From: Fagopyrum homotropicum
Taxonomy: Eukaryota; Streptophyta; Magnoliopsida; Caryophyllales; Polygonaceae
NCBI GenBank assembly: GCA_033239125.1
Contig: BSWB01000005.1
Coordinates: forward strand, 16,235,447 to 16,299,446
Direction: 5' to 3'
DNA: 64,000 bases
The position numbers were made by a program, and so were the translations under genes. Under the pieces are notes generated by a model. That model had not been told where the DNA came from and did not search any database. It saw only the letters and a list, made by a program, of their open reading frames with translations. Positions 45,774 through 57,964 of the stretch are shown one piece after another (positions within the stretch are counted from its first letter, which is position 1; each line of letters begins with the position of its first letter).

Positions 45774-45791
45774 TGGCGCCGTTGCCGGGGA
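45774..45791 (+). other. Primer-binding site of element A
   Basis: TGGCGCCGTTGCCGGGGA, six bases inside the LTR end, is the Athila-lineage primer site complementary to a tRNA-Asp 3' end. Confidence 0.9.
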
Positions 45792-45893
45792 TTTGGTCTA
45801 GACCGAGCCGGTACGGTTTGCTCTTGGGGCGATTGCCCCCATGTCATCTAACCACTCTACTTGAGTGACTTTTGCAGGTTCTTTCTTAGGTAT

Positions 45894-48800
45894 ATGCGAA
45901 GAACCCGCACTGGGAAGGAAATCGTTCCTTACGATCCCGAACCAAAAAAGACATACAAGCGACGCTTAAGAGAAGCGAAGATGGCCCAACAAGACGACCG
46001 CGATCTTGCGGCCGAATTGAAAGAAACGCTAGAGCTGCTACGTCTCAGCAAAGAAGAACTAAGGCAAGAGAAAGAAGAGAATCGCACCAGGACTGCAGCA
46101 ATCGAAGCGGAGATAGCAATCATATGGGACCAGATTCTACTTCGACCGAGGGAAGATCCTCCTGTTGATCCTCGACCGATGCAGGATCCAGTAGCTGACC
46201 CTCGACCGAGGCAGGCTCTAGCACCTGACGCCCCGGCCGATGTACTTCTACCTCAGAGGCCAGTCCGAGATGTTCTTCTTGCAGGAATCCCACAAACCCT
46301 AGGTCAAAGGATGGACCCTAATCAACAACTGAGGCGTCCAGGAGTGAACCTAGGAGATCCAGCAGATCATGACTACGAACTTCGACCGCAAGTTCTATCC
46401 ATGATTCGCCAATGCCAATTCGGAGGGCTAGAGAAGGAGTCGCCACATCAACATCTTCAAAACTACGAGATCTTGATGGAAACCTTGCGACCTTCCAGAA
46501 TTGAAAATAACAACTACAAGCTAAGACCTTTTTACTTTTCTTTAAAAGATAGAGCTCTTACTTGGTATCAATCTCTTCCTCCAGGAAAAATTAGCACATG
46601 GGAGGAGATGACTACGGAATTCTTGACCAAATTCTTCCCCCCCTCAAAGACCGCTAAAATGAGAGGGAAGATCAATGCTTTCATTATGAAGGACAAGGAG
46701 AGCTTGTCCAAGTCATGGGAGCGGTTCAAGGACATCCTTTTGGATTGCCCACATCATGGGATTCCATAGATCGAGTTGTTGGAGATCTACTTCAAAGGAC
46801 TGGACAGAAGCACCCAGTTCAATCTCCAACTACTCTCCGCGGGTACCTTCATGGACATGGCGATTGATGAGGCTTGGGACTTCATTGAGAAGCAAGCCTT
46901 GCACATGAAAAAATACACCCACCAAGGAGCTGAAGGTGGAATTAAAAGAGTCCACTTTCAAGAGACTCAATCCAACAACAATCAACTCACGTCTTTGAAG
47001 AATGACGTGAAGCAATTGAAGGAACTCTTGGTTGCTCAAACCAAGAAGGAAGAGCAAGGACAAAGGAACAACAACAACAACGGGTACCGTAACAACAACA
47101 ACGGTCCCCAAAACAACAACTACAACAACAACAACAATAGAGGGTCCAATAGCAACAATTGGAGGACGAACAATCAAAACAACCAAAATCCTGGTAACAA
47201 TTATTCTAACTCCAACTCTAATAATTCCTCTAACCCTTTCCTCTCTTCTCCTTCTTCTTCTTCTTCTACTCCATTAAAGAGCCAAGGGCAAGGATCAAGT
47301 TCGTCTCAGCCAGAAAAGAAAGACGCAGTTCTGGAGGCTATCTTGATCAAGCTTAGCGCTATGGAGAATTCTATGACTTCATTTTCGAGGGCCCAAAAGT
47401 CCTTCGAACAACAACTTGCAAGTAGGGCGAATGAAGCGCCAAGAGATCCAGGGAAGCTTCCAGCAAAGACGGAAAGCAACCCTAAAGGCCAGTGCATGGC
47501 CATAACGACGAGGAGTGGACTTAAAACTGCAGATCCAGTACCTCGTTCGACGCAGACCACCTCGGTCCAGATCCAGTCGAAGAACACCTCGACCGAGATG
47601 CCAACCGAGGCGGAGCAACAGAAAGCAGGAGGGACGACTGAAACTTATATTCTACCTCCTGCATACAAACCACCACTTCCATTCCCTCAGTCCAGAGCCA
47701 GAGCACATCTAGACAAGCACTTTGGTAAGTTCCTTGACTTGATGAACAAGCTGCATATTAACATTCCTTTTCTTGATGCTATTCTAGGAATGCCCGCCTA
47801 TGGGAAATTATTAAAGGAGATCCTATCAAGGAAAAGGAAATTGGAAGACTTTGGCGAAGTTAGGATGACATCTAAATCCTCGGAGCTTATTAAGATCATG
47901 AAGGAGAAGATGCCACCTAAGTTGAGAGATCCCGGCTCATTTAGCATTCCCATTCAAGTTGGGGACGTCACTTGTGAAGCCCTTTGTGATCTAGGAGCCA
48001 GCGTGAGCATCATTCCGCTAGAGCTATGTACGAAGATCGGACTTGGAGAGCCCAAGCCGGTCAAGATTCGACTTTATATGGCGGACCGCTCCATTACCCA
48101 TCCCGTGGGCATCTTGGAGGACGTTCCGGTCAAGTTAGGTAATTTCTATCTACCTATAGATTTTGTCGTGCTTGACATTCCCGCAGATTATCCTGTCCCT
48201 ATTATTCTCGGGAGGCCATTTCTAGCAACTTCGGGTTGCAATGTGGATTGCAAGAACGCCAAGTTGAAATTCAACATTGGTGGCGATGAGGTGGAGTTCG
48301 CGCTACTTGCAGCGATGAAAGGGGAGCAGCTAACTGATGATATCTTCAACATCTACGATGAAGAAGAATCAAGAGAATTGGTGAGCTCTATCCTTATTAA
48401 CGATCCACTCGAAAGAGTTCTAAGTTTTAGTTTAATAGAGGAAGGTATAGATGCTTCTTGTGATGCAGATATACGGAGCTTGAAGGCACTGGAAGAAGAT
48501 CCAGGGGCTAAAACTGAGAAGCTAATCCAGGAGACGAAGATCTCCAGTTTCGGTTCCAGTTGCAGTACCTCGACCGAGGCACTTCCTGGACTGAGCGAGG
48601 CGACTGAAGAACATCTCGGTCAACGCCTCTTCACCTCGACCGAGGTAGATGGCGAGACGACTTCAACTGAGACTTCCAAAAGTACAGTTTCTGAATCCAC
48701 TCCACTGGAAGGAGGAAGCAAGGATCCCCCTCAAAAGACACCCCCAGTTGTGGAGCTTAAACAACTCCCTAGTCACTTGAGGTATGTCTTTCTTGGGTCG

Positions 48801-50426
48801 GATTCCACTTATCCCGTTATTGTTAGTGCTTCCCTTTCCGAATCAGAATTGTCTAAGTTAATGCATGTCCTGAGAAAGCATCGAAAGGCTATAGGTTACA
48901 CCACGGACGATCTTATTGGCATTAAGCCTTCTTTCTGCATGCATAGAATTCTAATGGAAGATAATCATAAGACTTCACGGGAACCTCAAAGACGGTTAAA
49001 TCCGATCATGAAAGAGGTTGTGAAGAAGGAAGTTCTTAAGTTGTTGGATGCAGGTATTATTTATCCTATCTCGGACAGCAAGTGGGTCAGCCCGGTGCAT
49101 GTCGTTCCGAAGAAAGGAGGGATGACTGTTGTGACAAATAAGAACAACGAGTTGATCCCAACTAGGACCGTTACGGGCTGGAGGGTTTGCATCGATTACA
49201 GGAAGCTGAACACGGCCACACGGAAGGACCATTTTCCACTTCCCTTCATCGATCAAATGCTCGAGCGGTTGGCCCAGCATTCACACTTTTGTTACTTGGA
49301 CGGCTATAGTGGATTCTTCCAGATTCCTATCCATCCGGATGATCAGGAGAAGACCACTTTCACTTGTCCATGGGGGACATTTGCCTATAGGAGGATGCCA
49401 TTTGGATTGTGCAATGCACCCGCTACCTTCCAGCGATGCATGATGGCTATCTTTTCCGAGTACATAGAGGAGATCATGGAGGTATTCATGGATGATTTTT
49501 CTGTATATGGTTCCTCTTTTGATGATTGCCTATCTAACCTTTCTCTAGTGCTTAAAAGATGTGAAGACACTAACCTTGTTCTAAATTGGGAAAAGTGTCA
49601 TTTTATGGTTAATGAAGGCATTGTACTAGGACACCTCGTTTCTAATCGAGGTATTGAGGTCGATCGAGCTAAGATCGAGACTATTGAGAAGCTCCCTCCT
49701 CCTTGTTCTGTTAAAGGTGTGAGGAGTTTTCTCGGGCATGCAGGTTTCTACAGGAGATTCATCAAAGACTTCTCTAAGATTTCCAAACCTTTAACTAACC
49801 TCTTGAATAAAGATGTTGTTTTTGAGTTTTCGCAGGAGTGTCTTGATGCTTTTTACAGGATTAAGGAGGCGTTGATCTCCGCTCCCATTATCCAACCTCC
49901 TGACTGGACCTTGCCCTTTGAGGTCATGTGTGACGCTAGTGATGTAGCCGTAGGAGCGGTGCTTGGACAGAAAAAGGATGGCCGGACCACCGCCATTTAC
50001 TATGCTAGCAAGACGCTAGATGTAGCCTAGCGCAACTACGCTACCACTGAGAAGGAATTGTTGGCGGTTGTATACGCTTTCGAGAAGTTTCGTTCCTACT
50101 TAGTTGGGGCAAAGGTCATTGTCTACACCGACCATGCAGCCATTCGTTACTTATTAGCTAATAAAGACGCCAAGCCACGTCTTATTCGGTGGATTCTCTT
50201 GCTTCAAGAGTTAGACCTAGAGATCCGCGATAAGAAGGGATCCGAGAACTCCGTTGCGGATCACCTCAGCCGGCTACCGGAATCTTCCCGCGAGACGGAT
50301 GACCCACCCATAGACGATTCATTCCCCGATGAGGACTTACACTTGTTGGAGCGTTTGATGGATTTACTTACTTCACCCCACGATGGAGGTGAAGTATGGG
50401 GTGAGGGCACCTCCCATCTCATTTGA
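45894..50426 (+). pseudogene. Athila-like gag-protease-RT-RNase H, two in-frame TAGs
   Basis: One frame of 1,511 codons broken only by TAG at 46767 and 50028, both where Gln (CAG) is expected. Start MRRTRTGKEIVPYDPEPKKT. Gag/capsid: PHQHLQNYEILMETLR, LKDRALTWYQSLPPGKISTW, then an Asn-rich nucleocapsid-like stretch (47068-47275) with no zinc knuckle. Protease: LCDLGASVSIIP with Asp at 47986 and IILGRPFLATSG. Reverse transcriptase: WVSPVHVVPKKGG, GWRVCIDYRKLNTATRKDHF, MPFGLCNAPATFQRCM and VFMDDFSVYGSSF (about 49480). RNase H: MCDASDVAVGAVLGQ, YTDHAAIRYLL, SVADHLSRLP. Stops after GEGTSHLI; integrase is absent. Linkers hold in-frame copies of the CTCGACCGAG motif (46140-46245, 47560-47610, 48567-48647). 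Confidence 0.92.
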
Positions 50427-51213
50427 GACGCATCATGGTCCAGCTAGCGACCTTAAACCAAGCGCTTCTTGGGAGGCAACCCAAGGTATTGCTTTCTTTT
50501 CCCGTTTTCTAGTCTAGTTTAGATAGTTTTTGTTTTTGCTTGCTTTGCTTTGTTTTTGGCGTCCTAGACAGATAACAGGAGATATCTAAGAAAAGAGCAT
50601 AACTGGAAGGATAGAAGTTCGAGATTTTGAGAAGGCAGAAGCATCTCGGTTACTGTTAGAGCACCTCGACCGAGTTGATTCTTGAGCAACTGAGGCGACT
50701 AGGGTTTCTGCAGAACCACCTCGGTCCAGTCGAGACCAGCTCGACCGAGGTGACAGCAGATCCAGGAGCAGTATAAAAAGAAAAAATTTCAGTTTTTACT
50801 TTTTACCTTCTTCATCTCGACCGCGGCGACAGTTCACTTCGTTCTCTCTCGTTTCTTGCTCGTTTTCGAAGATTTCCGCTTCTAAACTACAATTGAAGGG
50901 TAGAGGATCCTATTGCCACTACAAATCTGCAAAGAAATCGAACGAATCGACCGAAACGAGGTAAAAACAGTCGAAACCCTAACTCGTTCATTCGTTTCGA
51001 TTTGGGCTTTGGTTGCCCTTGATTTTGCTGAGAAAAGGCTTAAGTACCCCATAGGAAGCAATTGTAGTGATTTTTGGGGGAAAAGAACTGGATTTCTGAG
51101 ATTGGAATTGAAATCTGTTGCGCCTCGGTCTAGTCGAACTGCATCTCGACCGAGGTGATTCTTGAGGGTTGTCAGCGACCGAGGTACTCTGACAGTGTTT
51201 GAGAAGAAAAAAA
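50427..51213 (+). other. Spacer before ORF3 in element A
   Basis: Homologous in inverted orientation to 59387-60210 of element B. Contains the densest set of CCTCGACCGAGG-type palindromes (50642-50754, 50814-50829, 51122-51186). The sequence CCAGCTAGCGACCTTAAACC opens it. No gene. Confidence 0.75.
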
Positions 51214-52647
51214 ATGAGTTCCGATCGTCGCCTAGCCCTCAGAGATAGATCCTCACCTTCCCCTCCTTCTTCTTCTTCCGCCCGACCCTACCGCCCGGTG
51301 ATCCACGAGAGATGCCGGGTAGATTATGAGCGTATAGCCTGCCGTCCAGTCATAGCACCACGTTTCTTGGACGTATCAGCTTTCGATTGCCTAGGGTTAG
51401 ATGGAGACCTTAGGAGGATGATTGCCACTGTTGGGCTGGATCAGTTTACTGAGATCCGAGCCCCAGCTTATTTGGAGCCGACCTTAGAGTTCGTTAGCTC
51501 CTTCTCCTACCTCCCCACAGACCAGTCTGTGAAGTACCAGTTGATGAACCGGAACTTCATAGTTCCCTTAGAGGTTTAGAGAGAGATTTTCGGCTTTTCT
51601 GAGCCCACCGCCACCGACTTCCCCTCCCGATCTGTAGCTAGGGAGTTTTGGGGGCAGATTGCCCATATTATTGAGCATGCAGACAGATGGCGCCCTGGAG
51701 ATTCCAGGAAGAAGGTCATCTTCCACCCAACCTTCAGATTAGCCCATAGGATATTCAGCGAGACACTTCTGGCGCGTATTGAGACGCCCCAGAAGATCCG
51801 ACAGGGCGAGCTCTTCAGCCTTTACTGTATGGTTACGGGGGGTTTCCCAGACTTTGGCTTGATCTTGGCAGAGGACCTGCACAAGATCAAGGCTAAAGCG
51901 AAGGGAGATATCTACTACGGAGGTCTAGTCACCCATATAGCTGCTTATCACGGGATGGACCTTAGTGTATGTACGATGGTGGCGGCTCCGAAGCCGCTTG
52001 GGTTGCAGGAGATGATCACTCGAAGGATTCTAGTTCCCCGGGGTCTGACCACTCCATATGTTGCTATGCCGTGGGAGCGGACTGCGCCACAGGGGATCCG
52101 CTGGTCTGCCCAGTTCACAGTTTTCGATCCACATTACTGGCAGACAGCTTGGGCTCCGCTGATGGAGGATCATAGGGAGGCAGCAGCTGCCCCGGCTGAG
52201 GATGAGGAGGATGACGATGATGAGGAGACGGTAGACGAGAGAGATGGTGGAGTCCCGATGGATACAGGGACGGATACTGCAGGTACGAGCGCACCGCCGA
52301 TCATAGACTTGGGTGATGAGGAGGATACTGAGCCTGCACCTGCTGCACCTCCTACTAGATCTGCTAGGCGTCGGACACGCCGTCATAGAGATTCTGAGGT
52401 TCATCGCCGGATCGACGACCTGACAGATCAGATGATAGACTCTTATGCTACCCTTACTGTGGACATGCATGAGAGATTTGCTACCCAGGACCGACACATT
52501 GACCGCTGGACTCATCAGATGTTAGAGGAGCAGCACTATCAGCGCAGGATGATGGAGCTACAGTTCCAGCAGACTATGGGCTATCAGTTCGACCCGGCTC
52601 AGTATCCGTATGTGCCACCACCACCACCACCGGATCGAGACTATTGA
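51214..52647 (+). pseudogene. Athila-family ORF3 (element A), one in-frame TAG
   Basis: 478 codons, start MSSDRRLALRDRSSPSP. TAG at 51577-51579 where copy B has Trp (EYW). Residues about 40-270 form a globular domain (RFLDVSAFDCLGLDGDLRRM, FWGQIAHIIEHADRW, GGFPDFGLILAEDLHKIKAK) resembling the ORF described in Athila elements (ATHILA ORF-1 family); its function is unknown. Then an acidic run (EDEEDDDDEE), a SUMO-interaction-like PPIIDLGDEED, a basic RSARRRTRRHRDSE, a helical segment and a Pro-rich tail (YVPPPPPPDRDY). No signal peptide or membrane segment is seen, so it does not look like an envelope protein although it sits in that position. Confidence 0.82.
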
Positions 52648-52968
52648 GGAGCTGCAGGATTTTTCTTTATTCTATTTTTATGCAGTTCAGCTTTTTATCC
52701 GGTGAGTACTCTTGTCTCTAGACTTTTATTGACCCACTGGGACAGTGTGTCCCAAGTATGGGGTGTTTGTATTTATTTGACTACTTGATGTACTTATTTG
52801 ACTACTTTTGATGTATGACATCTTATCGGATATTTTATTTATGCTTCACTTCTGCATTTATATGTTTATCTGATATTACATGCATACTTACAGGTTATTT
52901 GATTGAGAAAAACGTCGAAACTGAAAAAAAAATGGTTTTTAAAAATTTTTTTGACCTCGACCGAATCA
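52648..52968 (+). other. 3' flank of ORF3 up to the truncation of element A
   Basis: Aligns with 57690-57960 of element B (inverted) as far as TTGACCTCGACCG, then diverges. The element is broken here. Confidence 0.75.
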
Positions 52969-52976
52969 GATAAACA

Positions 52977-53197
52977 TAGACCCAAGGGGTCACACCTAGA
53001 CCCAAGGGATCCATAAGGATCAAGATCACCCTATAAGCCTCACAACCTACTAATCCTCAAAGCCATAACCGGCACATAAAGATATCATAATAATCATCAT
53101 CATCCTAACCTCATTCACATGCCTAGCATGCTACTAAACACTCACCTCGGAATGGAAAGGGTTCATGCCATCCTAGGCAAGCCCTGAACAAGACACA
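52977..53197 (-). repeat. 214-bp duplicated LTR segment with filler at the junction
   Basis: 52984-53197 repeats 43790-44003 almost exactly (one difference noticed, GATCC versus GACCC). The preceding AGACCC (52977-52982) is not in the LTR at this point but equals part of CTAGACCCAAGGG 20 bp further on, a templated-filler signature. See findings. Confidence 0.85.
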
Positions 53198-53973
53198 CCT
53201 GCGTGACAAAGAAGGCGTAGGGGCTGGACACAGGGAGGCGCAGGGGCGGCGGCACACCAGGCGCAGGGGTGGCCTTGAGGTGGCGCAGGGGTGGCTTGAC
53301 AGTAGTGAGCTCGTCTTCGACTTCCCTTTGATCCTTCACTTGCCTCTCTTCACTTCTTCATCATCCAGCAGCCATACACATACATGTACACACATACATA
53401 CAGACATCAACGCATGCCTAGGAAGGTCTAACACAAGAGTTAACTTGTGGAATCCTAAGCTAGAGGAAGAAAGAAGAGGAAAAGAAGAAGGAAAGAAAGA
53501 GAAGGCTTACCATAGCTGTAACCTAAATAGAGGAAAAAACCTTACACCACAACCATGGATGGCTCTCTCAACAACACAACAACAACCATCAACATCATCA
53601 ACAACCAAATCCACACAAAACACTTCTCAAAACAAGAAGAAATCAAGAAGAAAATCCAAAGGAGGAGAAGAAGAGAAGAAGAGTGTAAGGAAAGAAGATG
53701 GAGCAAGAAGAAGATGAGAAACCCTCTTCCAGAAGCAAGGTAATGGCTTATGTAGGAAGCCTTCCAAAAGCACGGGTCAAGGTCAACAATGCCGGCAGCA
53801 GCACACCAGAATCCGTAATGGCGGATCCAGGAGGCGCAAGGGCAACTCAAGAGGCCCGCAGGGGGCGGTTTGTCTGGCCATAGGGGTGGCTTAGGCAAGC
53901 CACAACACAACTCAGCACCTGCGTCTCAACTGAGGCGTAGGCGCGAGATCTCTCAGAGACTAAGGCTCTTAAC
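53198..53973 (-). repeat. Chromovirus 5' LTR, second part
   Basis: Continues the LTR interrupted at 44003 and ends AAGGCTCTTAA, against GGCTCTTACA in the 3' LTR. Includes about 380 bp (53318-53697) missing from the 3' LTR. Short frames inside it (for example 53280-53717) are low-complexity Lys/Glu/Ser runs. Confidence 0.82.
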
Positions 53974-54741
53974 TTAAGTCTGTGTGGAAGACTAACCACA
54001 CAACGGTGGGGCTGATTATGTTTGTTTTGAACATAATCAGGTACAAAATCAATTCAAGAGCATGGAGGTCATTGACCCTAGTGGTAGTCGTGTCGTTTGA
54101 GTTTGGGGCAGTTTTTGCTTTTATAAATCCAGATTTTTGTCGATCATATATTTTGGTTGTTTAGTTTTTGGGTTTGAAACCTTTGTGATTGACGTCATAG
54201 ACGCCATTTTGAGATTTAATGTCTTTTAGTTTTTGGCAATTCAGGCTCGTATCGTTGTTGTAGTTTATACATTTACGTCTTTGTCGTTCATTTTCTTTAT
54301 AAAAAAAATCCTTGGGGGGGGGGGGGTCAGGATCCCCTGGCACTATGACTTCTAGCGTTTTTGGGGGCTTTATGATTTTGACGTTTTAAATTATGATAGC
54401 ATGATACTTATATCATTTTTACGTACATGGATATTATCTTCGTTTCAAGATTTTGATATGACATGATGATTTCCGTTGTTGAAAGTCGTTCTTGAAATAT
54501 TTTGGATTAATTCTTATGCTTTATACAAGTATGTATTTATATTTTGCGAGATTTTAAGTTAAGTTTTGCTAACATTTGAAGGATTTTGTGTTTCTATTAT
54601 CCTTGGTTTGAGTATTTGATATGTTTGAAGTATTTGGACTAACGAGACTTGAGTTTAATTTTCCATATTGACGTGATGTGTTTTTATCGAATTATGATTC
54701 CTTATGAAATTTGATGGAGTTTTATGACGGAAGTGGTTCAT
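53974..54741. other. Spacer between the chromovirus and element B
   Basis: AT/T-rich sequence with a G13 run (54314-54326). The style (CAGGATCCCCTGGCACTATG) suggests old LTR sequence but no ends were found. Confidence 0.4.
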
Positions 54742-56502
54742 TGTTCGCTCCAAACGGTGTGTGCAAGCTTTAAATTTATAACCCTAGATGTAAGCTTAAA
54801 ACAAGGATGCGAACCCGCAGTGTACGGGTCAATCGTAGGAAAAAGCAAGGAATTCCAGGGGTCGATCACAGGGACTTAGTGAAACAAAGTCGGAATAGGT
54901 AAGCTTTGTAATTACTAACCACAAAAGCAATTAAAACAATCAAAGATGATAAAAAGTCAATAAAGGAAATATGCAATTCTAGGGATTAAAGCATCTAGTT
55001 GTGGTTCCAAATCAAGATCTAAAGATAAGCGGACAAAGCTGAGATTTTTGCATAGGGAAGGTGTTACTAAAGTGGAATAGATCACCGGGTAAGTCTCACT
55101 ACTCACTAATCCTAAACCGTAACTCCTATTACCGGGTAAGTCTCAAGGAATTAAGATAAAGAACTATAACCTCAAACTAACACACCATCTAAGGGAATAG
55201 AATCAACCTTTACCGGGTAAGTCTCAGGCTAACTCACAAAGATGGGATGAAAGCACACTCAAACCCTAATAAAGGATAAACCTTTATTACCTACACTTAT
55301 GATCTTAGGTAAACAAACAAAGGAATTACCGGGTAAGTCTCATCCTAGGCTTGCATTGAATCAGGAAAGGTGTAATAAGAATAGAATTTGGCAAACTCTA
55401 ACACTTAACTCTCAGTTTCGGATCAGATAAGTCACCTCGGTCAGACGAATTCCACCCCGGCCGAGATGTTCATCGACTGAGCGAGATGCTTAGGTTAAGG
55501 TAAAGACTCGAACTTTCAGGGTCCTACTGTGATTTAAGATTATTGTATCATTGTTTTTCCCACAACCTTCAGCCAATCATCCTAGAATCACACAAAGAGA
55601 TTAGCCACTCATCATCATGAAAGTATTAATCAAATATATGGGAAGAAAGAGAATAATTGAACAAGAAAACCTTAAGAGAAAGGCTTCAATAACTGAATCA
55701 ATTATCAAACAACAAGCGTTCCTTGGATTAAAATCCAACAAGACAATCAACAAGAAGGGAATCTAAGATGATCTTACAAAAACCCTTCAAAAAGTTATAA
55801 AAGCTATAGACTTTCTTCCTTCAACCTTCAAAAAGGTTCTTCAAATCTCCCAACTGGAGTATGGCTGCAGCGGTGTATTCGGATGTATGCAGGATGTTTT
55901 GTGTGGTAAGCGGGATATGGATTTGTGGAAAATCCAACCCTTTTTATAGGAAAATTACTCTCCAAAGATAAGATATCTTAGAAAGATCTCTTCCCATAAA
56001 AATAGGTAAAATATATGGTCTAACTTATCTTCTTCCTTCCAGGAATCCAGCCTAAAAATATAAGATCCTCTTTCCAAAGATAAAAGATCTCAGCCAAGAA
56101 TAAAATATTCTCGCCGCATCCAAGGTGTTCGCCTCGGTCGAGTCGGCTCCTCTGGATTACCTCGGTCGAGGTAACACTGTAGTCAACCGAGGTGAATCAC
56201 AACTGAATGTGAAATCTCTCAAATCTGGTCCAAAGTGAATCTTTAATCCATGGCCATGCTTCCTGGATTATTCCTTAAGCTCCTGAATGTAGCTCCAATG
56301 ACTCCTTAGCTCCTTTTGCTCCTTTTTAGTCCAAATTGTGCCATTTTACCTACAATTACAACGAAACTAGGTGTAGACCTCGATTCCCGCAAAGGTAGAT
56401 GAAACGACAATAAAATCACATAATATACATACAAACATGCAGATTATTGAAGATAAAACGTCTAAACAGGCCCCAAAATATAGACAATAGTTCATGCTAT
56501 CA
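54742..56502 (-). repeat. Athila-like 3' LTR of element B (1,761 bp)
   Basis: On the + strand it starts TGTTCGCTCCAAACGG and ends TTCATGCTATCA. Inverted counterpart of 44004-45767, with the same four ACCGGGTAAGTCTCA motifs (55083, about 55130, 55212, 55327) and several CCTCGGTCGAGG palindromes (56130-56200). Confidence 0.9.
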
Positions 56503-57964
56503 AAATACCCCATACTTAGCCCTTGCTTGTCCCCAAGCAAGTTTTGCATATAAAATACAAGATAGAATGGATTATAAGTCATAAAGATCAATGAAGAAGT
56601 CTTTCAAAAACATTTTAATGGTGTGCTACAATCATAGATCACTATAAGAGAATACTTCATGGAATTTAAAATCAAAATATGATAAAAACATTTTATAAAT
56701 ATAAGAAAGTTGTTCATCTTTGCATAAAACCATAGAATGCATAATAAATCATAATTATTGAAATTAATCATGTATAATCCAGTTTAAACCACAAAGTCAA
56801 TCAACAAGCTCGAGGTCTCAAGGGCTTCCCAAAAGAAAGGTCAAGAAACGTGTAGGGTAGGGATGTATAGACGGTAATGTGGTGCTAGAATCCGGGAAAA
56901 GGATATCACTTCACTTTCACTTTCACTTCACTTTCAACATCATCCACCAATAAGCTTTGCTTATTTCACACTTTTTCCTTTTTTACTTTACTTTTTGGGA
57001 TGCATGGACAGAGGTGCACAATAACCGAAGCCTAGGAGATCAGCAATCATCAATTTTTTGAGATGCATCAAACCCTTGATGCACATACCATGACCCGTTA
57101 GGAATATCGCTCAATCCGACTTTGGCAAGACACAAACACCCGGCTATGTGAATGGTGCCGAGTTACTCATCATCATGATTGACTTTCCCAAACCTATTTA
57201 TTGCTTTCTAACACTTTCACTTCCAACCAACTTTTCTTACTTCACTTGCTTTCACCACTTTGCTTGCTTCCAAATTCCCGGATAGGTAAAGGGAGACAAA
57301 TATGTATATGAGGGGCTAAGCATGATCAAGAAGAAGACGAGAGAAGAATGAATTGCCTTGGTCTTTCCAGGAAGAAAGTGAGAGAACTTATCTTGCGGTG
57401 TCAACCTTCAAATTAAACATAATTTGGATAAAAACAAAGTATTAAACATGCCAAAATTTCAAACAAAGCATTTAGCAACTTAAACATATTATAAAACCTT
57501 TCAAACATATAAAGATTTCAAAATCAGTCAGCAAACAAGATCTTCACTGAGATCGTATCCCGATAAGAAGCACAAAACGTTTCGAAAACTCTCAGTTAAA
57601 CCACCTCGGTCGAGGTGTTCTAAGTCAACCGAGGTGAAGTACCTCGTTTGGCCAGAACTGCCCCGGTCGAGGTCAAAAATTTTATTTTATTTTATTTTAT
57701 TTTTCTGTCCAGTTTTTGATGTTTTTCTCAATCAAATAACCTGTATGCATGCATGTAATTCTCAGATAAGCACATAAAGCAAAATAAAGCATAAATATCC
57801 GATAAAGTCGAGTCATACATCCATAAGAGTCGAATAATACATAAACAACCCATACTTGGGACACATTGTCCCAGTGGGTCAAAATAAGTCTAAAGAAAAT
57901 AAAGTACTCACCGGACATAGCTGAGCTGCATAATAAATAAGAAAGAAAATCTTGCAAGCTCTCA
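56503..57964 (-). other. 3' untranslated region of element B
   Basis: About 1.46 kb between ORF3 and the LTR. Holds the polypurine tract, a CTTTCACTTTCACTTCAC run (about 56915) and CTCGGTCGAGG motifs at 57602-57676. Two copies of CCCATACTTGGGACA/CCCATACTTAGCCC style sequence occur. No gene. Confidence 0.7.

Larger units (their letters stand above)
44004..52968 (+). mobile_element. Athila-like Ty3/gypsy element A, lacking integrase and 3' LTR
   Basis: 5' LTR 44004-45767, primer-binding site TGGCGCCGTTGCCGGGGA (45774-45791, tRNA-Asp type, characteristic of Athila), gag-pol 45894-50426, spacer, ORF3 51214-52647. The homology with element B shows that integrase was deleted around 50420-50440 (RNase H region joins directly to the pre-ORF3 spacer) and that the element breaks off near 52968, before the polypurine tract and 3' LTR. 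Inserted in a chromovirus LTR. Confidence 0.87.
35395..53973 (-). mobile_element. Tekay-like chromovirus (Ty3/gypsy), with nested insertion and extra leader copy
   Basis: Minus-strand element. 5' LTR 42888-44003 continuing at 53198-53973 (split by a nested element), primer-binding site AGTTGGTATCAGAGTC (42887 leftward), leader, gag-pol pseudogene 42531-37716 with a chromodomain, purine tract TTTTTAGGGGGGG (about 37203-37190), 3' LTR 35682-37184. Beyond the 3' LTR a second primer-binding site and leader copy follow (35681-35395), so part of a second unit is joined there. Confidence 0.85.

Noticed and set aside
46830..47186. 118-codon minus-strand frame rich in Val, and other frames antisense to pol
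   Set aside because: Shadows of the Asn-rich gag region and pol on the + strand.
51214..52647. ORF3 as a retroviral-type envelope gene
   Set aside because: Position is right, but there is no signal peptide, transmembrane segment or cleavage site; its composition suggests an internal, probably nuclear, protein.
53280..53717. 145-codon Ser/Lys/Glu-rich frame
   Set aside because: Inside the chromovirus 5' LTR, low-complexity, and absent from the other LTR.
54314..54326. G13 run as a possible quadruplex
   Set aside because: A single homopolymer without further G tracts at suitable spacing; more likely a slippage or sequencing-prone tract.
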